Positions 51,805 through 60,968 of a stretch of 64,000 nucleotides of DNA are shown here, piece by piece. Numbering within the stretch: position 1 is the first letter of the stretch; each line of letters opens with the position of its first letter. This stretch comes from Bacteroidota bacterium (GTDB taxonomy: Bacteria > Bacteroidota > Bacteroidia > Chitinophagales > Chitinophagaceae). The notes beneath the pieces are model-generated. The model was given only the letters and a program-made list of their open reading frames with translations. It was not told the origin of the DNA and did no database searches. A program made the translations under genes and the position numbers. The stretch is from positions 52,429-116,428 of the forward strand of contig JAEZEI010000131.1 of the NCBI GenBank assembly GCA_023417815.1, read 5' to 3'.

Positions 51805-52743
51805 TTAAACCAGCGATGCTGCTCCAAGGATCGCGGCGTCGGCTTCGGGGAGGCTGCTTTGCAGCAACTTCACCCTGCCTTTGAAATTCTGCAGCAGGTT
51901 GGCTTCCATCGCTTCACGTACAGGCTTCATCAGTAACTCACCGGCATGCGATAATCCGCCGAAGAAAATGATCGCTTCTGGTGAACTGAAATGCACGAAG
52001 GAGGCAAGCGCCTCTCCTAAAATATTCCCGGTGAATTCGAAGACCTCCTGTGCCAGCACATCCCCGCGCTGCGCTGCCTCGAAGATCTTCCTGCTGGTGA
52101 GTTCCGTACCAGGTATGGATCGCAATTCGCTTTTCCTGTTCGTACTGTTGGTATCGGCATCCAGTAATTCGATGGCGGTTTCAACCACACCGGTGGCGCT
52201 GGCATAACTCTCCAGCGTACCGCGAAGTGCTGTGCGATGGTGTAATCTCCCGCCGCGCACCACCACGCAATGTCCCAGCTCGCCGGCAAAGCCATCATGG
52301 CCAACAATAAGTTTCCCGTTGGCTACAATGCCGCTGCCCACACCCGTGCCCAGGGTAATGACAATAAAATCTGTCATCCCTTTTGCCACCCCGAATTTCA
52401 TTTCGCCTACAGCCGCCGCATTAGCATCGTTGGTGAGGGAACAGGGTACACCAAAAGCTTCCGAGAAAGGTTTTGCCACCGGCACAATGCCCATCCACTG
52501 CAGGTTTGCAGCATGTTCAATATTCCCGCTATGCAGGTTTGCATTGGGTGCACCAATACCGATCCCCCTGATCTTTTTTTGGGTGAGCAGATCATTGTAG
52601 CGTTCGCGAAGGTCGCCGGCAAGCTCCGGGATGGAAGGGTAATCGGCCGTAACCAGGTTCAACCTGTCGCTAACATTGCCGGCATCATCAACAACACCGC
52701 ATTTTATATTCGTTCCACCGATATCAATTCCGATCGTCATCAT
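51805..52743 (-). CDS. ROK-family sugar kinase (glucokinase-like)
   Basis: A 312-residue kinase. ATP-binding DIGGTN at 6-11, GxGIGAPN, the catalytic-region TNDANAAAVGEMKFG and GELGH, which supplies the first zinc-like His. The usual CxCGxxGC zinc motif after GELGH is missing (GGRLHHRTALRGTLE instead), as in a Bacteroidota subfamily. It overlaps the upstream sugar transporter by 20 bp, so sugar uptake and phosphorylation are coupled. Glucose is the likely substrate but is not proven. Confidence 0.88.
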   Translation of the reverse strand: MMTIGIDIGGTNIKCGVVDDAGNVSDRLNLVTADYPSIPELAGDLRERYNDLLTQKKIRGIGIGAPNANLHSGNIEHAANLQWMGIVPVAKPFSEAFGVPCSLTNDANAAAVGEMKFGVAKGMTDFIVITLGTGVGSGIVANGKLIVGHDGFAGELGHCVVVRGGRLHHRTALRGTLESYASATGVVETAIELLDADTNSTNRKSELRSIPGTELTSRKIFEAAQRGDVLAQEVFEFTGNILGEALASFVHFSSPEAIIFFGGLSHAGELLMKPVREAMEANLLQNFKGRVKLLQSSLPEADAAILGAASLV

Positions 52744-54472
52744 TCTTTTTTATATAGGGATCCGGGTCTTCCAGTGCCGATTGCGGGAATGCCGCCAGCG
52801 GATCAGGATCTTCCACCTGCCTGTCATAATCTATGCCCTGGCGAAGAAGGATACGCCTGACCACTACTGCGAAGATGGTAAGGTAAATAAAGCAGGCAAC
52901 CGGTATCCAGTACGACTGGTGTATGCCGATCACATCGGCAAGCTTTCCCTGGATAGGAGGAATGATACCTCCGCCAAGGATCATCATGATCAGGAATGCA
53001 GAGCCCTGGGTGGTATATTTTCCCAGGCCGGCTATCGCGAGATTAAATATGCATGGCCACATGATGGAACATACAAGCCCGCCGCTGAGGAAAGCATATA
53101 CTGCAACCATCCCTGTTGTCTGCGTGCCGATGACCATTGCCAGGATCCCCAGCAAACCGAAAATGAGCAGGGTCCTCGCAGGTTTATCTTTACTGATGAA
53201 GGAAGCGATCACCTGCACGATCACGCACAGCACATAATAATATAATGGTGTAACCTCGTGATCCGCGAGCTTGTTCACAGCGATGATGATGCCGAAAGCT
53301 ACAAGAGGGATCACGAACTGCAGCATCATCCTGGTGGTCTTGCTGAAATTAAAAGCTGAAACGGCACCGCCCCAGCGGCCTATCATCAGGCTTCCCCAGT
53401 ACATCGCGACGTAAGGAATGGATTCCGATGCATTCAGCCCGCCGAATTCCTCCTGTTTCAATAATTCGCTGAGGTTACTGCCTATGGCAACTTCAACACC
53501 AACATAGATGAATATGGCCAGCATACCCAGCACAAGCTGCGGGTACTTCATGGCTCCCCAGCCTTCATTGTTCTTCTTCGCGCTGAAATTTGCCAGCAGC
53601 AATCCTATTACCACAACAGCCAGGGCACCAAGCAGCCATTTCATTCTCGTCATTTCCACTTCGTCTATCCTTTCTGCGCTGGCGGCAGAAAGATCTATCT
53701 TATAACTGTTGAACACCGGAACGAACATCAGGAACAGCAATATTCCCATCACCACCAGGGTGATGAGCGCCTTATTGGCCTTCTCTGTTCTTTCATGCAT
53801 GATCCCTGCCGGCACCTTCTTCGAGAAATAAAATAACGCTGCCGCGAAAACGAACAGCGCGCCCACACCATAATAAAGCATTACAACCTTATCGAGGCTC
53901 AGCGATGCGATCTGCTCGTCGGTGATCTCTTTAACATCGGCGCCGAAGAGCGCCATGGCCACGATGAGCGGGCCTATCAGGGTTCCGAAAGAATTCACAC
54001 CGCCCCCAAGGTTAACCCTGCTGGCACCGGTGGCCGGATCACCCAGCAAAATGGAGAACGGTTGTGCGGCGGTCTGCTGAAGGGAAAATCCCAGCGCCAC
54101 GATGAAGAAGCCCATGAGCATCCCCGGAAAAGTATTGCCCCGCACGGCCATGATCATGGCTACTGCGCCCAGCGCTGAGAATAAAAGCCCGAACACTATA
54201 CTTTTCTTATATCCCCATTTGCCCACGAGGTCGCGACCGCCAAATGATCCATAGGCAAAGAGCGCAAGCGCCCCCACGAAATATGCAGTGTAAAAGGCAA
54301 AGTCGATGAGCTGGCTCTGGAACTGGTCGAGGTTGAAGTATTGTTTACAAAAAGGGATGAATACATTATTACCGGCCGCGATGAACCCCCAGAAAAAGAA
54401 AACAGTAATGAGGGTGGTTAATGCGCCGTAATTTGTTGGGATAGCAGAACTTTTCTCGTTCGCTTTTTGCAT
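52724..54472 (-). CDS. Sugar MFS transporter (FHS-like)
   Basis: A 582-residue inner-membrane transporter. The start GALTTLITVFFFWGFIAAGNNVFIPFCKQYF and the GALALFAYGSFGGRDLVGKWGYKKSI loop identify the fucose/glucose/galactose-H+ symporter group. It is some 140 residues longer than a typical FucP; the extra length is mostly a mid-chain segment (about 215-330) with extra hydrophobic stretches and an acidic soluble loop. It precedes the ROK kinase gene and overlaps it by 20 bp. Confidence 0.9.
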   Translation of the reverse strand: MQKANEKSSAIPTNYGALTTLITVFFFWGFIAAGNNVFIPFCKQYFNLDQFQSQLIDFAFYTAYFVGALALFAYGSFGGRDLVGKWGYKKSIVFGLLFSALGAVAMIMAVRGNTFPGMLMGFFIVALGFSLQQTAAQPFSILLGDPATGASRVNLGGGVNSFGTLIGPLIVAMALFGADVKEITDEQIASLSLDKVVMLYYGVGALFVFAAALFYFSKKVPAGIMHERTEKANKALITLVVMGILLFLMFVPVFNSYKIDLSAASAERIDEVEMTRMKWLLGALAVVVIGLLLANFSAKKNNEGWGAMKYPQLVLGMLAIFIYVGVEVAIGSNLSELLKQEEFGGLNASESIPYVAMYWGSLMIGRWGGAVSAFNFSKTTRMMLQFVIPLVAFGIIIAVNKLADHEVTPLYYYVLCVIVQVIASFISKDKPARTLLIFGLLGILAMVIGTQTTGMVAVYAFLSGGLVCSIMWPCIFNLAIAGLGKYTTQGSAFLIMMILGGGIIPPIQGKLADVIGIHQSYWIPVACFIYLTIFAVVVRRILLRQGIDYDRQVEDPDPLAAFPQSALEDPDPYIKKNDDDRN

Positions 54473-54641
54473 AGATGTTGGTTTAATGAACGGAAAATAA
54501 TGAAATTCTGCAGAGGCGCAGTTCTTTATTACATTTTTTTGGTAACAGCGGGAGTAACTGGTGGATCATGGAATGATGGATGCTTTTGATCCGGGAATAG
54601 CCTGACAAAAGAAAAGTAAGTATTTTACAAAAAACTTCCTC

Positions 54642-56045
54642 ATGGAGATATTGCACGTATGCGCTGAATGTTATCCTGTGGCGAAGGCCGGCGGGCTGGG
54701 CGATGTAACAGGCGCATTACCTGTATACCTCAACAGGGCCGGGCATATTGCAAAAGTCGTGATGCCCATGCACCGTACTCCTTTCCTCTATGAGAATGAA
54801 TGGGAAGTGGTTCACAAGGGTCATATAAAACTTTACACCGATACAGAGTTCACCGTAATAAAGGAAAAGAATAACAGGCTGGGCTTCGACCTTTATTGCA
54901 TTGACATCAACGGGTTATTAGACAGGGAGAAGATCTATGGATATGACGACGACACCATGCGCTTCATCGCTTTCCAGGTTGCCGTATGCGAATGGCTCTC
55001 CAAATGGAATCACAAACCGGATGTGGTGCATGTGCATGATCATCACGCAGGGCTCATACCTTTCTTTTTAAAATTTGTACTGGCCTATGGGCACCTCAGC
55101 AACATCAGAACGGTACTAACGGTGCATAACGCCCAGTACCAGGGCATCATGGGATGGGATGCTGCACAACTTTTCCCTGCATGGGATTCATGGAAGTGGG
55201 GAATGCTTGAATGGGATGATAATATCAATTCCCTTGCGGCCGCGGTGAAATGCGCTGATCATATCACCACCGTTAGCCCCGGTTACCTGCAGGAACTTAT
55301 GCATAATGCCAACGGGCTGGAGTCCCTCTTCCGCAATGAAGCTTTTAAATGCACGGGCATCATAAACGGCATCGACATCGGTATCTGGAACCCCGGCACC
55401 GATACTTTCATCCTCGATAATTATTCGGTTACTGATGTAGGCCAGGGCAAGGATCTGAACAAGAAAAAGATCTGCAAGGACATGGGGCTTAATAAGGCCC
55501 TGCCATTGTTCATCTTCATCGGCAGGCTGGTTAAGGATAAAGGCGCCGACCTGCTTCCGGGCGCGCTAGACATGGCTTTCCATAAATTCGGGAAGACATT
55601 TTCCGTGGCCATCCTCGGCAGCGGCATGCCCGCATTGGAGAATGCACTGCTCTCACTGAACGATATGTATCCGGGCTTTTGCCATACTACGATCGCCTTC
55701 AATGAAAAGCTGAGCCACCAGCTTTATGCAGGGGCCGATTTTTTATTGATGCCCAGCAGGGTGGAACCATGCGGCCTCAACCAGCTTTATTCCATGCGAT
55801 ACGGCACTATTCCTGTAGTGCGTGAAACCGGCGGGCTCGCAGATACGGTGATCGATGTGGGCAATGATGGATTCGGGATAACATTCAAACAGGCAAGTGA
55901 GCAGGATATTTGCAATGCCATTGGCAGGGCCAGGGAATTATTTTCATCGCAGGCAGGTTTTACGCGTTTAAGGAAGACCGTGATGGAGATCGACCATAGC
56001 TGGGAAGAAAGCGTTCAGAAATATATCAGCATCTATAATCACTAA
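54642..56045 (+). CDS. glgA: Glycogen synthase (GT5)
   Basis: A 467-residue glucosyltransferase. The ADP-glucose-binding motif is KAGGLGDVTGALP (near residues 16-28); HVHDHHAGLIPFF, IVRL-type GRLVKDKG, and the C-terminal EPCGLNQLYSMRYGTIPVVRETGGLADTV are all typical. It uses the product of the next gene, glgC, which starts 10 bp downstream, so the two form an operon. Confidence 0.95.
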   Translation: MEILHVCAECYPVAKAGGLGDVTGALPVYLNRAGHIAKVVMPMHRTPFLYENEWEVVHKGHIKLYTDTEFTVIKEKNNRLGFDLYCIDINGLLDREKIYGYDDDTMRFIAFQVAVCEWLSKWNHKPDVVHVHDHHAGLIPFFLKFVLAYGHLSNIRTVLTVHNAQYQGIMGWDAAQLFPAWDSWKWGMLEWDDNINSLAAAVKCADHITTVSPGYLQELMHNANGLESLFRNEAFKCTGIINGIDIGIWNPGTDTFILDNYSVTDVGQGKDLNKKKICKDMGLNKALPLFIFIGRLVKDKGADLLPGALDMAFHKFGKTFSVAILGSGMPALENALLSLNDMYPGFCHTTIAFNEKLSHQLYAGADFLLMPSRVEPCGLNQLYSMRYGTIPVVRETGGLADTVIDVGNDGFGITFKQASEQDICNAIGRARELFSSQAGFTRLRKTVMEIDHSWEESVQKYISIYNH

Positions 56046-56054
56046 ATTGTTGTT

Positions 56055-57323
56055 ATGATAGGAAAGAAAGTTGTTGCAGTGATACTTGGCGGGGGAATCG
56101 GTACAAGGCTTTACCCGCTTACAGCATTCCGCAGTAAACCTGCCGTTCCCGTTGCAGGTAAATACAGGCTGGTGGATATTCCCATCTCCAATTGCATCAA
56201 CAGTGATATCAGCAGGATGTTCGTACTTACCCAGTACAACTCTGCCTCCCTGAACAGCCATATAAAAAACACATACCAGTTCAGTGGCTTCAGCAGCGGC
56301 TTCGTGGACATTCTCGCGGCTGAGCAAACTCCTGAAAGCCAGCACTGGTTCCAGGGTACGGCCGATGCCGTACGCCGCAGCCTGAAACATATCAACCAGC
56401 ATAATTTTGATTATATCCTCATTCTTAGCGGCGACCAGCTTTACCAGATGGATTTCGATGAAATGCTGCAGAACCATGAGAACAACGGGGCAGAGATCAC
56501 CATCGCAACAATTCCCGTCGGTGCAAGCGAAGCATCCGACTTCGGTATCCTGAAAGCAAGTGGCGATAATAAGATCCTTTCCTTCACCGAAAAGCCCGGG
56601 CCCGATATTCTACCGAACTGGGTGAGCGACACCGGCGATGAAATGAAAGGGCAGGGAAGGGTGTTCCTTGCCAGCATGGGTATTTATATTTTCAACAAGG
56701 ACGTGCTGTTCAACCTGCTCGACCAGGAGAATGCCACCGATTTCGGCAAACAGGTTATTCCTAATGCGCTGGGCAAACACAAAGTTTACAGCTATCAATA
56801 TGCAGGCTACTGGACTGATATCGGGAATATATCATCCTTCTTCGAAGCAAACCTTGCGCTAACGATGGATATACCCCTGTTCAATCTCTTCGACAAGAAG
56901 ATGGTGTACACCCGCGCGCGTATGCTGCCTCCTTCAAAGATCAGCGGCACCACGCTGGAGCGCACCATCATTGCAGAAGGCTCCATCATTCACGCCGAGC
57001 GTATATCGAACTCCGTTATTGGAATAAGAAGCAGGGTAGGTTCAGGAACCGTCATCAACAGTTCCTACATCATGGGAAATGATTTTTATGAAACGCTTGA
57101 AGAGATCGCCTATTACCATGAGCGCGGGATACCGAAGCTCGGGATCGGCGATAACTGCCTGCTCTCGAACGTGATCGTGGATAAGGACTGCCGGATCGGG
57201 AACAACGTGAAGATCCAGGGTGGAAGCCACCTTCCTGATTCAGACCACAGCCTCTTCAGCATTAAAGACGGCATCGTGGTCATTAAGAAAGGCGCGATCC
57301 TCAACGATAATTTCGAGATCTAA
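56055..57323 (+). CDS. glgC: Glucose-1-phosphate adenylyltransferase
   Basis: A 422-residue enzyme that makes ADP-glucose. N-terminal nucleotide motif GGGIGTRLYPLTAFRSKPAVPV, IVPIPISNCINS-like DIPISNCINSD, the catalytic Asp region LSGDQLYQMDF, the SMGIYIFN segment and a C-terminal left-handed beta-helix of hexapeptide-like repeats. Its last 4 bp overlap the convergent GLPGLI gene. Confidence 0.96.
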   Translation: MIGKKVVAVILGGGIGTRLYPLTAFRSKPAVPVAGKYRLVDIPISNCINSDISRMFVLTQYNSASLNSHIKNTYQFSGFSSGFVDILAAEQTPESQHWFQGTADAVRRSLKHINQHNFDYILILSGDQLYQMDFDEMLQNHENNGAEITIATIPVGASEASDFGILKASGDNKILSFTEKPGPDILPNWVSDTGDEMKGQGRVFLASMGIYIFNKDVLFNLLDQENATDFGKQVIPNALGKHKVYSYQYAGYWTDIGNISSFFEANLALTMDIPLFNLFDKKMVYTRARMLPPSKISGTTLERTIIAEGSIIHAERISNSVIGIRSRVGSGTVINSSYIMGNDFYETLEEIAYYHERGIPKLGIGDNCLLSNVIVDKDCRIGNNVKIQGGSHLPDSDHSLFSIKDGIVVIKKGAILNDNFEI

Positions 57324-58078
57324 AGCATCGCGCCCCAAACGAACTGGTCCATCCAGAATTTAGAATCCGGGTCGTCAGCATTGCCCCACTCGGAGATACG
57401 CTCCCTGATGTTCACCTTCAGCGCATTCCTGGTCATCGGCTTCTTTGCCGCCAGTGGCTGAATGGCCGAAACGTTCACATCATTCACCATTACTTTCGTG
57501 GCGATCCATGAAGTGTATAAGCGTGGAATGGTCAGTCCGAGTACCAGCCCCGGCAATCCGTTAATGGATGCAGGCCCGCCCGGCAACATGATCTCCTCGG
57601 AATAGAAGGCAAATACATAGATGCTGTCCATGATGATGCCCACAGCCTTGCGGCAGTTGAAACCGGCAATAACCCTGTTCTCGTTCGTAAGCCTCCATTC
57701 GATCTGCGGAATGGAATCCTGGATGTGGAAGTTTGAACCAACCACATTCTTCTGCATGCTGAACGCACCTTTGTTGTGGTCGAAATACCAGATGTTCTCA
57801 TCCTCACCGCGCTTTAAAAAATCCGGGAGCTTCGCTTCAGGCTGCCAGTGGTGGAATTTGTAGATGCTCTTGTTATTATCGAACGTAAGATGATAATACG
57901 CCGTTTTGAAATCGGGCATGCTGTTCTTCATCATCTCAGCCCAGCTGCTGTTGCCCATGGTCTTCTTTACGTTGGTGCGTACCTCGTACTCCACAACAGC
58001 CCTGTCGATAAAGGTTTGCGCTTTCAGCGAAACGCATGATATGGTTAGGAATGCTGCTACTATATATTTCTTCATCAT
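57320..58078 (-). CDS. GLPGLI-family protein
   Basis: A 252-residue exported protein with a signal peptide (residues 1-21) and the diagnostic motif NGLPGLVLGLTIP (near 173-185); TRAVVEYEVRTN and the tail WGNADDPDSKFWMDQFVWG are also family-like. GLPGLI proteins are restricted mainly to Bacteroidota and usually sit next to a TonB-dependent-receptor-like protein, as here. The role is unknown. It is preceded by that gene with a 1-bp overlap. Confidence 0.93.
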   Translation of the reverse strand: MMKKYIVAAFLTISCVSLKAQTFIDRAVVEYEVRTNVKKTMGNSSWAEMMKNSMPDFKTAYYHLTFDNNKSIYKFHHWQPEAKLPDFLKRGEDENIWYFDHNKGAFSMQKNVVGSNFHIQDSIPQIEWRLTNENRVIAGFNCRKAVGIIMDSIYVFAFYSEEIMLPGGPASINGLPGLVLGLTIPRLYTSWIATKVMVNDVNVSAIQPLAAKKPMTRNALKVNIRERISEWGNADDPDSKFWMDQFVWGAML

Positions 58079-60870
58079 TATTTATTATTGTTTGAAGTGC
58101 CTTTGTTACGGAAGTTCCAGGCGAAACCAAGCATGAAATAACGCTTCAGCCTGTCGTTCCTGATCTCACTGAAAGTATTGCCGCTGAAGTTCCTGTCGAT
58201 CCCGATATTCTCGTTCAGGATATCACGAACCATGGCATATACGGTGAATTCATCATTCTTGAACGTGCGCTGGATCTTTGCATTCCACAACTGGTTGTTA
58301 AGTCCTTTGTCGAATTCACTGGTCTTTTCCCTCGAATAGAAATTGTAATCAGAGGAGATCGACCATACTTTTTTGATATACACGGTTGCTTCCGCTGTAA
58401 GCGTATTCACATAATAATCAAACTTGGTTTTTGCCTGGTTGTTTATATTATGCGTGTAGGAGAGATCATTTGAAAGTGAGATGTCGTACTTCTTATCCTT
58501 CGCCTTGTTGATGTTGAAGCTTACCCCGGTATTCGTGGTCCTGGAATAGCTGATCTTGTTGTTGATCACATCCGCAAAGCGTGAATACATAATGCGTGGG
58601 TTGATGTTGAAGCGGGTGTTCAGCTTCTTGCTCTTCAGTCCCACACCGCTCCAGAAGCTCAGGTTGAAGTTTCCATCCGTATTCACCGGCATGGTAACGG
58701 TCTTACCCGTTGCCAGGTCGATCCTCCTGTCATTCTTGATCGAGTTGGAAGTGGTAGAGAAGTTCAGCGACTGGTACATCCAACGGTCTTTCAAAAAGTC
58801 GTATCCATTATGCGAGATGCTCCATGAATTGGTGAAGCTTGGCTTAAGGTTAGGGTTACCGATATATTCGTTGAACTGGTCGTTGTTATTCCTCAGCGGC
58901 TGCAACTGGTTCATTGAAGGCTGGCTGGTGAAGCCTGAGTAGTTTAACCGCAGCATGTGGTTGCTCTTATAAGTATAAGTGAAGTTCGCCTGCGGGAAGA
59001 AATTGGTGAAATTCCGCTTAAAGGTATTGCCATACGTTACATCCTCCAGGTTAAAGTGGGTGAATGCAAAGCCGGAACCGAGGCTGAACTTGATCTTCTT
59101 ATGACTGTAAGAAAGCCTTGCCGAAGGCTTGTTCACCAAAATCGTCTGGTCGAAACGGTTGGTGAGTGAATCCACCTGCTCATCGTACTTCCCTGTGGAA
59201 GCAGAGTAGGTATAGGTAACCTGGTCGTTCACGCCGGAGTTGAGGCTTGTTTCATGCGACAATTCCACCGCATACTTAGCATTCAGTGGTTCGGTATAAG
59301 TTGCCTTGCCGGAGATGCGACGGTTAACCTTGTCGTAGTTCAGCATCTGGTCCACATCCAACACGAACGGGTTCAACGGATCGTATATGGTATTCAGCGA
59401 TTTGTTATAATTCGTGCCGTCGGTATTCAGGATGCTCCAGTCGCCGTTAACCGAGAAGGTTCTGCGCACTTTTTTGAATTTATGCCTGAAGAGGAAGTTA
59501 CCGGTAAAGGCCATCTTCTCGCTGCTGATCGTATTGCGGCCCGTACTGGTGTTGATAAGCTGACCATCCTTGCCGGTGCGTGATCCGGAACGGATATCCT
59601 CGCTTTCCGTTTCATAATAATTAAGGTTGGCTGTGATCTTCAGGCTGTTCATTGAATCCAGCTTCATATCATAGCTGCCCGTCATCTTTACATTGAAGCG
59701 GTCTACGTTCGAGAGTACATTGCTCACCTCGTTCAGGCTTTCATACTGGCCGGTAGCCGTATCATAAACCTGTGTCTGTATGAACGACTGCCTGTTGTTC
59801 GTATAGTCCTGCTCGTTGTAGCGTGGTGAAAGGTTCAGCATGTTCTCGCCGAATTTGTTGATGTACTGCAGGCCGGCGTTCACGTTGCGGATGAAACCAT
59901 TCTGCGTATTCACATAAGGTTCATCATCGGTTGAACCACCTTTATAGATCATTACACCACCGCCTTCTTCATCTATCGTTACGGAAGTATTGTCGCTCAT
60001 GCCGTACTTTTCCATATCCTGCCAGTTCAGGCCATCCTGGCCGGTATTGCCATTCAGCAGGAAGGCAGATAATTTTCGCTTGCCCTTGAAGGAGCTGTAC
60101 ATGAGGTTATTGTTGAAGCGGTTGCTGATATCATCCTGCGGGCCCGCTGCCAGGTCAATTTTTCCAAAGTGACCGCGCTTCTTATCTTCCTTAAGTTTTA
60201 AGTTGATCGTCTTTTGTGTCTGGCCGTCGTCAATGCCGGTGAATTCAGCCTGCTCGCTCTTCTTATCAAACACCTGCACTTCCTTCACCGCGTCTGCACG
60301 AAGGTTTTTCACCGCCATGCCCGGGTCGTCGCCAAAGAATTCCTCGCCATCCACCAGTACTTTCTCAACGGTCTGTCCCATAGCGGTGATCTGCCCGTTA
60401 CGGTCAACCTGTATGCCCGGCAGCTTTTTCAAAAGTTCCTCCACGTTCGCATTGGCCGAAACCTTGAAGCTGTCGGCAGTGTAAACGGTGGTGTCGCCTT
60501 TTATCCTGATGGGAGATCCGCTCTTGATGATCACGGCTTCCAGGAGCTTGCTCTTCGGGGTAAGCGCCAGGGTATTCAGGTTCACCCCTCCGTTCTCCAC
60601 GGTAACATTGTCAACAAAGTCGCCAAAGGAGGGATGCATAACCATCACCACGTAGCGGCCCGGATCGGCCTGCAGGGTGAAGCTTCCGTCGGCGGCGGTG
60701 CGGGTAAACGCTTTAAGGGCGCTGTCTTGCGGGGCAAGAAGGGCTACAACGGCATTCTTCACCGAAACAGCGGCAGCAGTATCCTTAACGGATCCCCTGA
60801 TCTCCTGTTTTTGTGCAAAAAGCACATTGCCTGAAAATATCAGTAATAATAGCAGTGAAAGTCTGGTCAT
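58078..60870 (-). CDS. Outer-membrane beta-barrel protein with CarboxypepD_reg and plug domains
   Basis: A 930-residue protein related to TonB-dependent receptors. Signal peptide residues 1-19; a carboxypeptidase-regulatory-like domain (about 22-105); a plug-like domain (about 115-230: LPGIQVDRNGQITAMGQTVEKVLVDGEEFF, EVQVFDKKSEQAEF); then a large aromatic beta-barrel ending in YFMLGFAWNFRNK. No clear TonB box or SusD partner is seen. It is upstream of, and overlaps by 1 bp, the GLPGLI gene. Confidence 0.92.
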   Translation of the reverse strand: MTRLSLLLLLIFSGNVLFAQKQEIRGSVKDTAAAVSVKNAVVALLAPQDSALKAFTRTAADGSFTLQADPGRYVVMVMHPSFGDFVDNVTVENGGVNLNTLALTPKSKLLEAVIIKSGSPIRIKGDTTVYTADSFKVSANANVEELLKKLPGIQVDRNGQITAMGQTVEKVLVDGEEFFGDDPGMAVKNLRADAVKEVQVFDKKSEQAEFTGIDDGQTQKTINLKLKEDKKRGHFGKIDLAAGPQDDISNRFNNNLMYSSFKGKRKLSAFLLNGNTGQDGLNWQDMEKYGMSDNTSVTIDEEGGGVMIYKGGSTDDEPYVNTQNGFIRNVNAGLQYINKFGENMLNLSPRYNEQDYTNNRQSFIQTQVYDTATGQYESLNEVSNVLSNVDRFNVKMTGSYDMKLDSMNSLKITANLNYYETESEDIRSGSRTGKDGQLINTSTGRNTISSEKMAFTGNFLFRHKFKKVRRTFSVNGDWSILNTDGTNYNKSLNTIYDPLNPFVLDVDQMLNYDKVNRRISGKATYTEPLNAKYAVELSHETSLNSGVNDQVTYTYSASTGKYDEQVDSLTNRFDQTILVNKPSARLSYSHKKIKFSLGSGFAFTHFNLEDVTYGNTFKRNFTNFFPQANFTYTYKSNHMLRLNYSGFTSQPSMNQLQPLRNNNDQFNEYIGNPNLKPSFTNSWSISHNGYDFLKDRWMYQSLNFSTTSNSIKNDRRIDLATGKTVTMPVNTDGNFNLSFWSGVGLKSKKLNTRFNINPRIMYSRFADVINNKISYSRTTNTGVSFNINKAKDKKYDISLSNDLSYTHNINNQAKTKFDYYVNTLTAEATVYIKKVWSISSDYNFYSREKTSEFDKGLNNQLWNAKIQRTFKNDEFTVYAMVRDILNENIGIDRNFSGNTFSEIRNDRLKRYFMLGFAWNFRNKGTSNNNK

Positions 60871-60968
60871 AAGTGTTGGTACAAATTAATTCTATATACG
60901 GCGGCAAGATAACTGTTGCTTAATTTAGGGTTGCCGGAAATTATATATACAGCAAAAATCAGGTGTGA

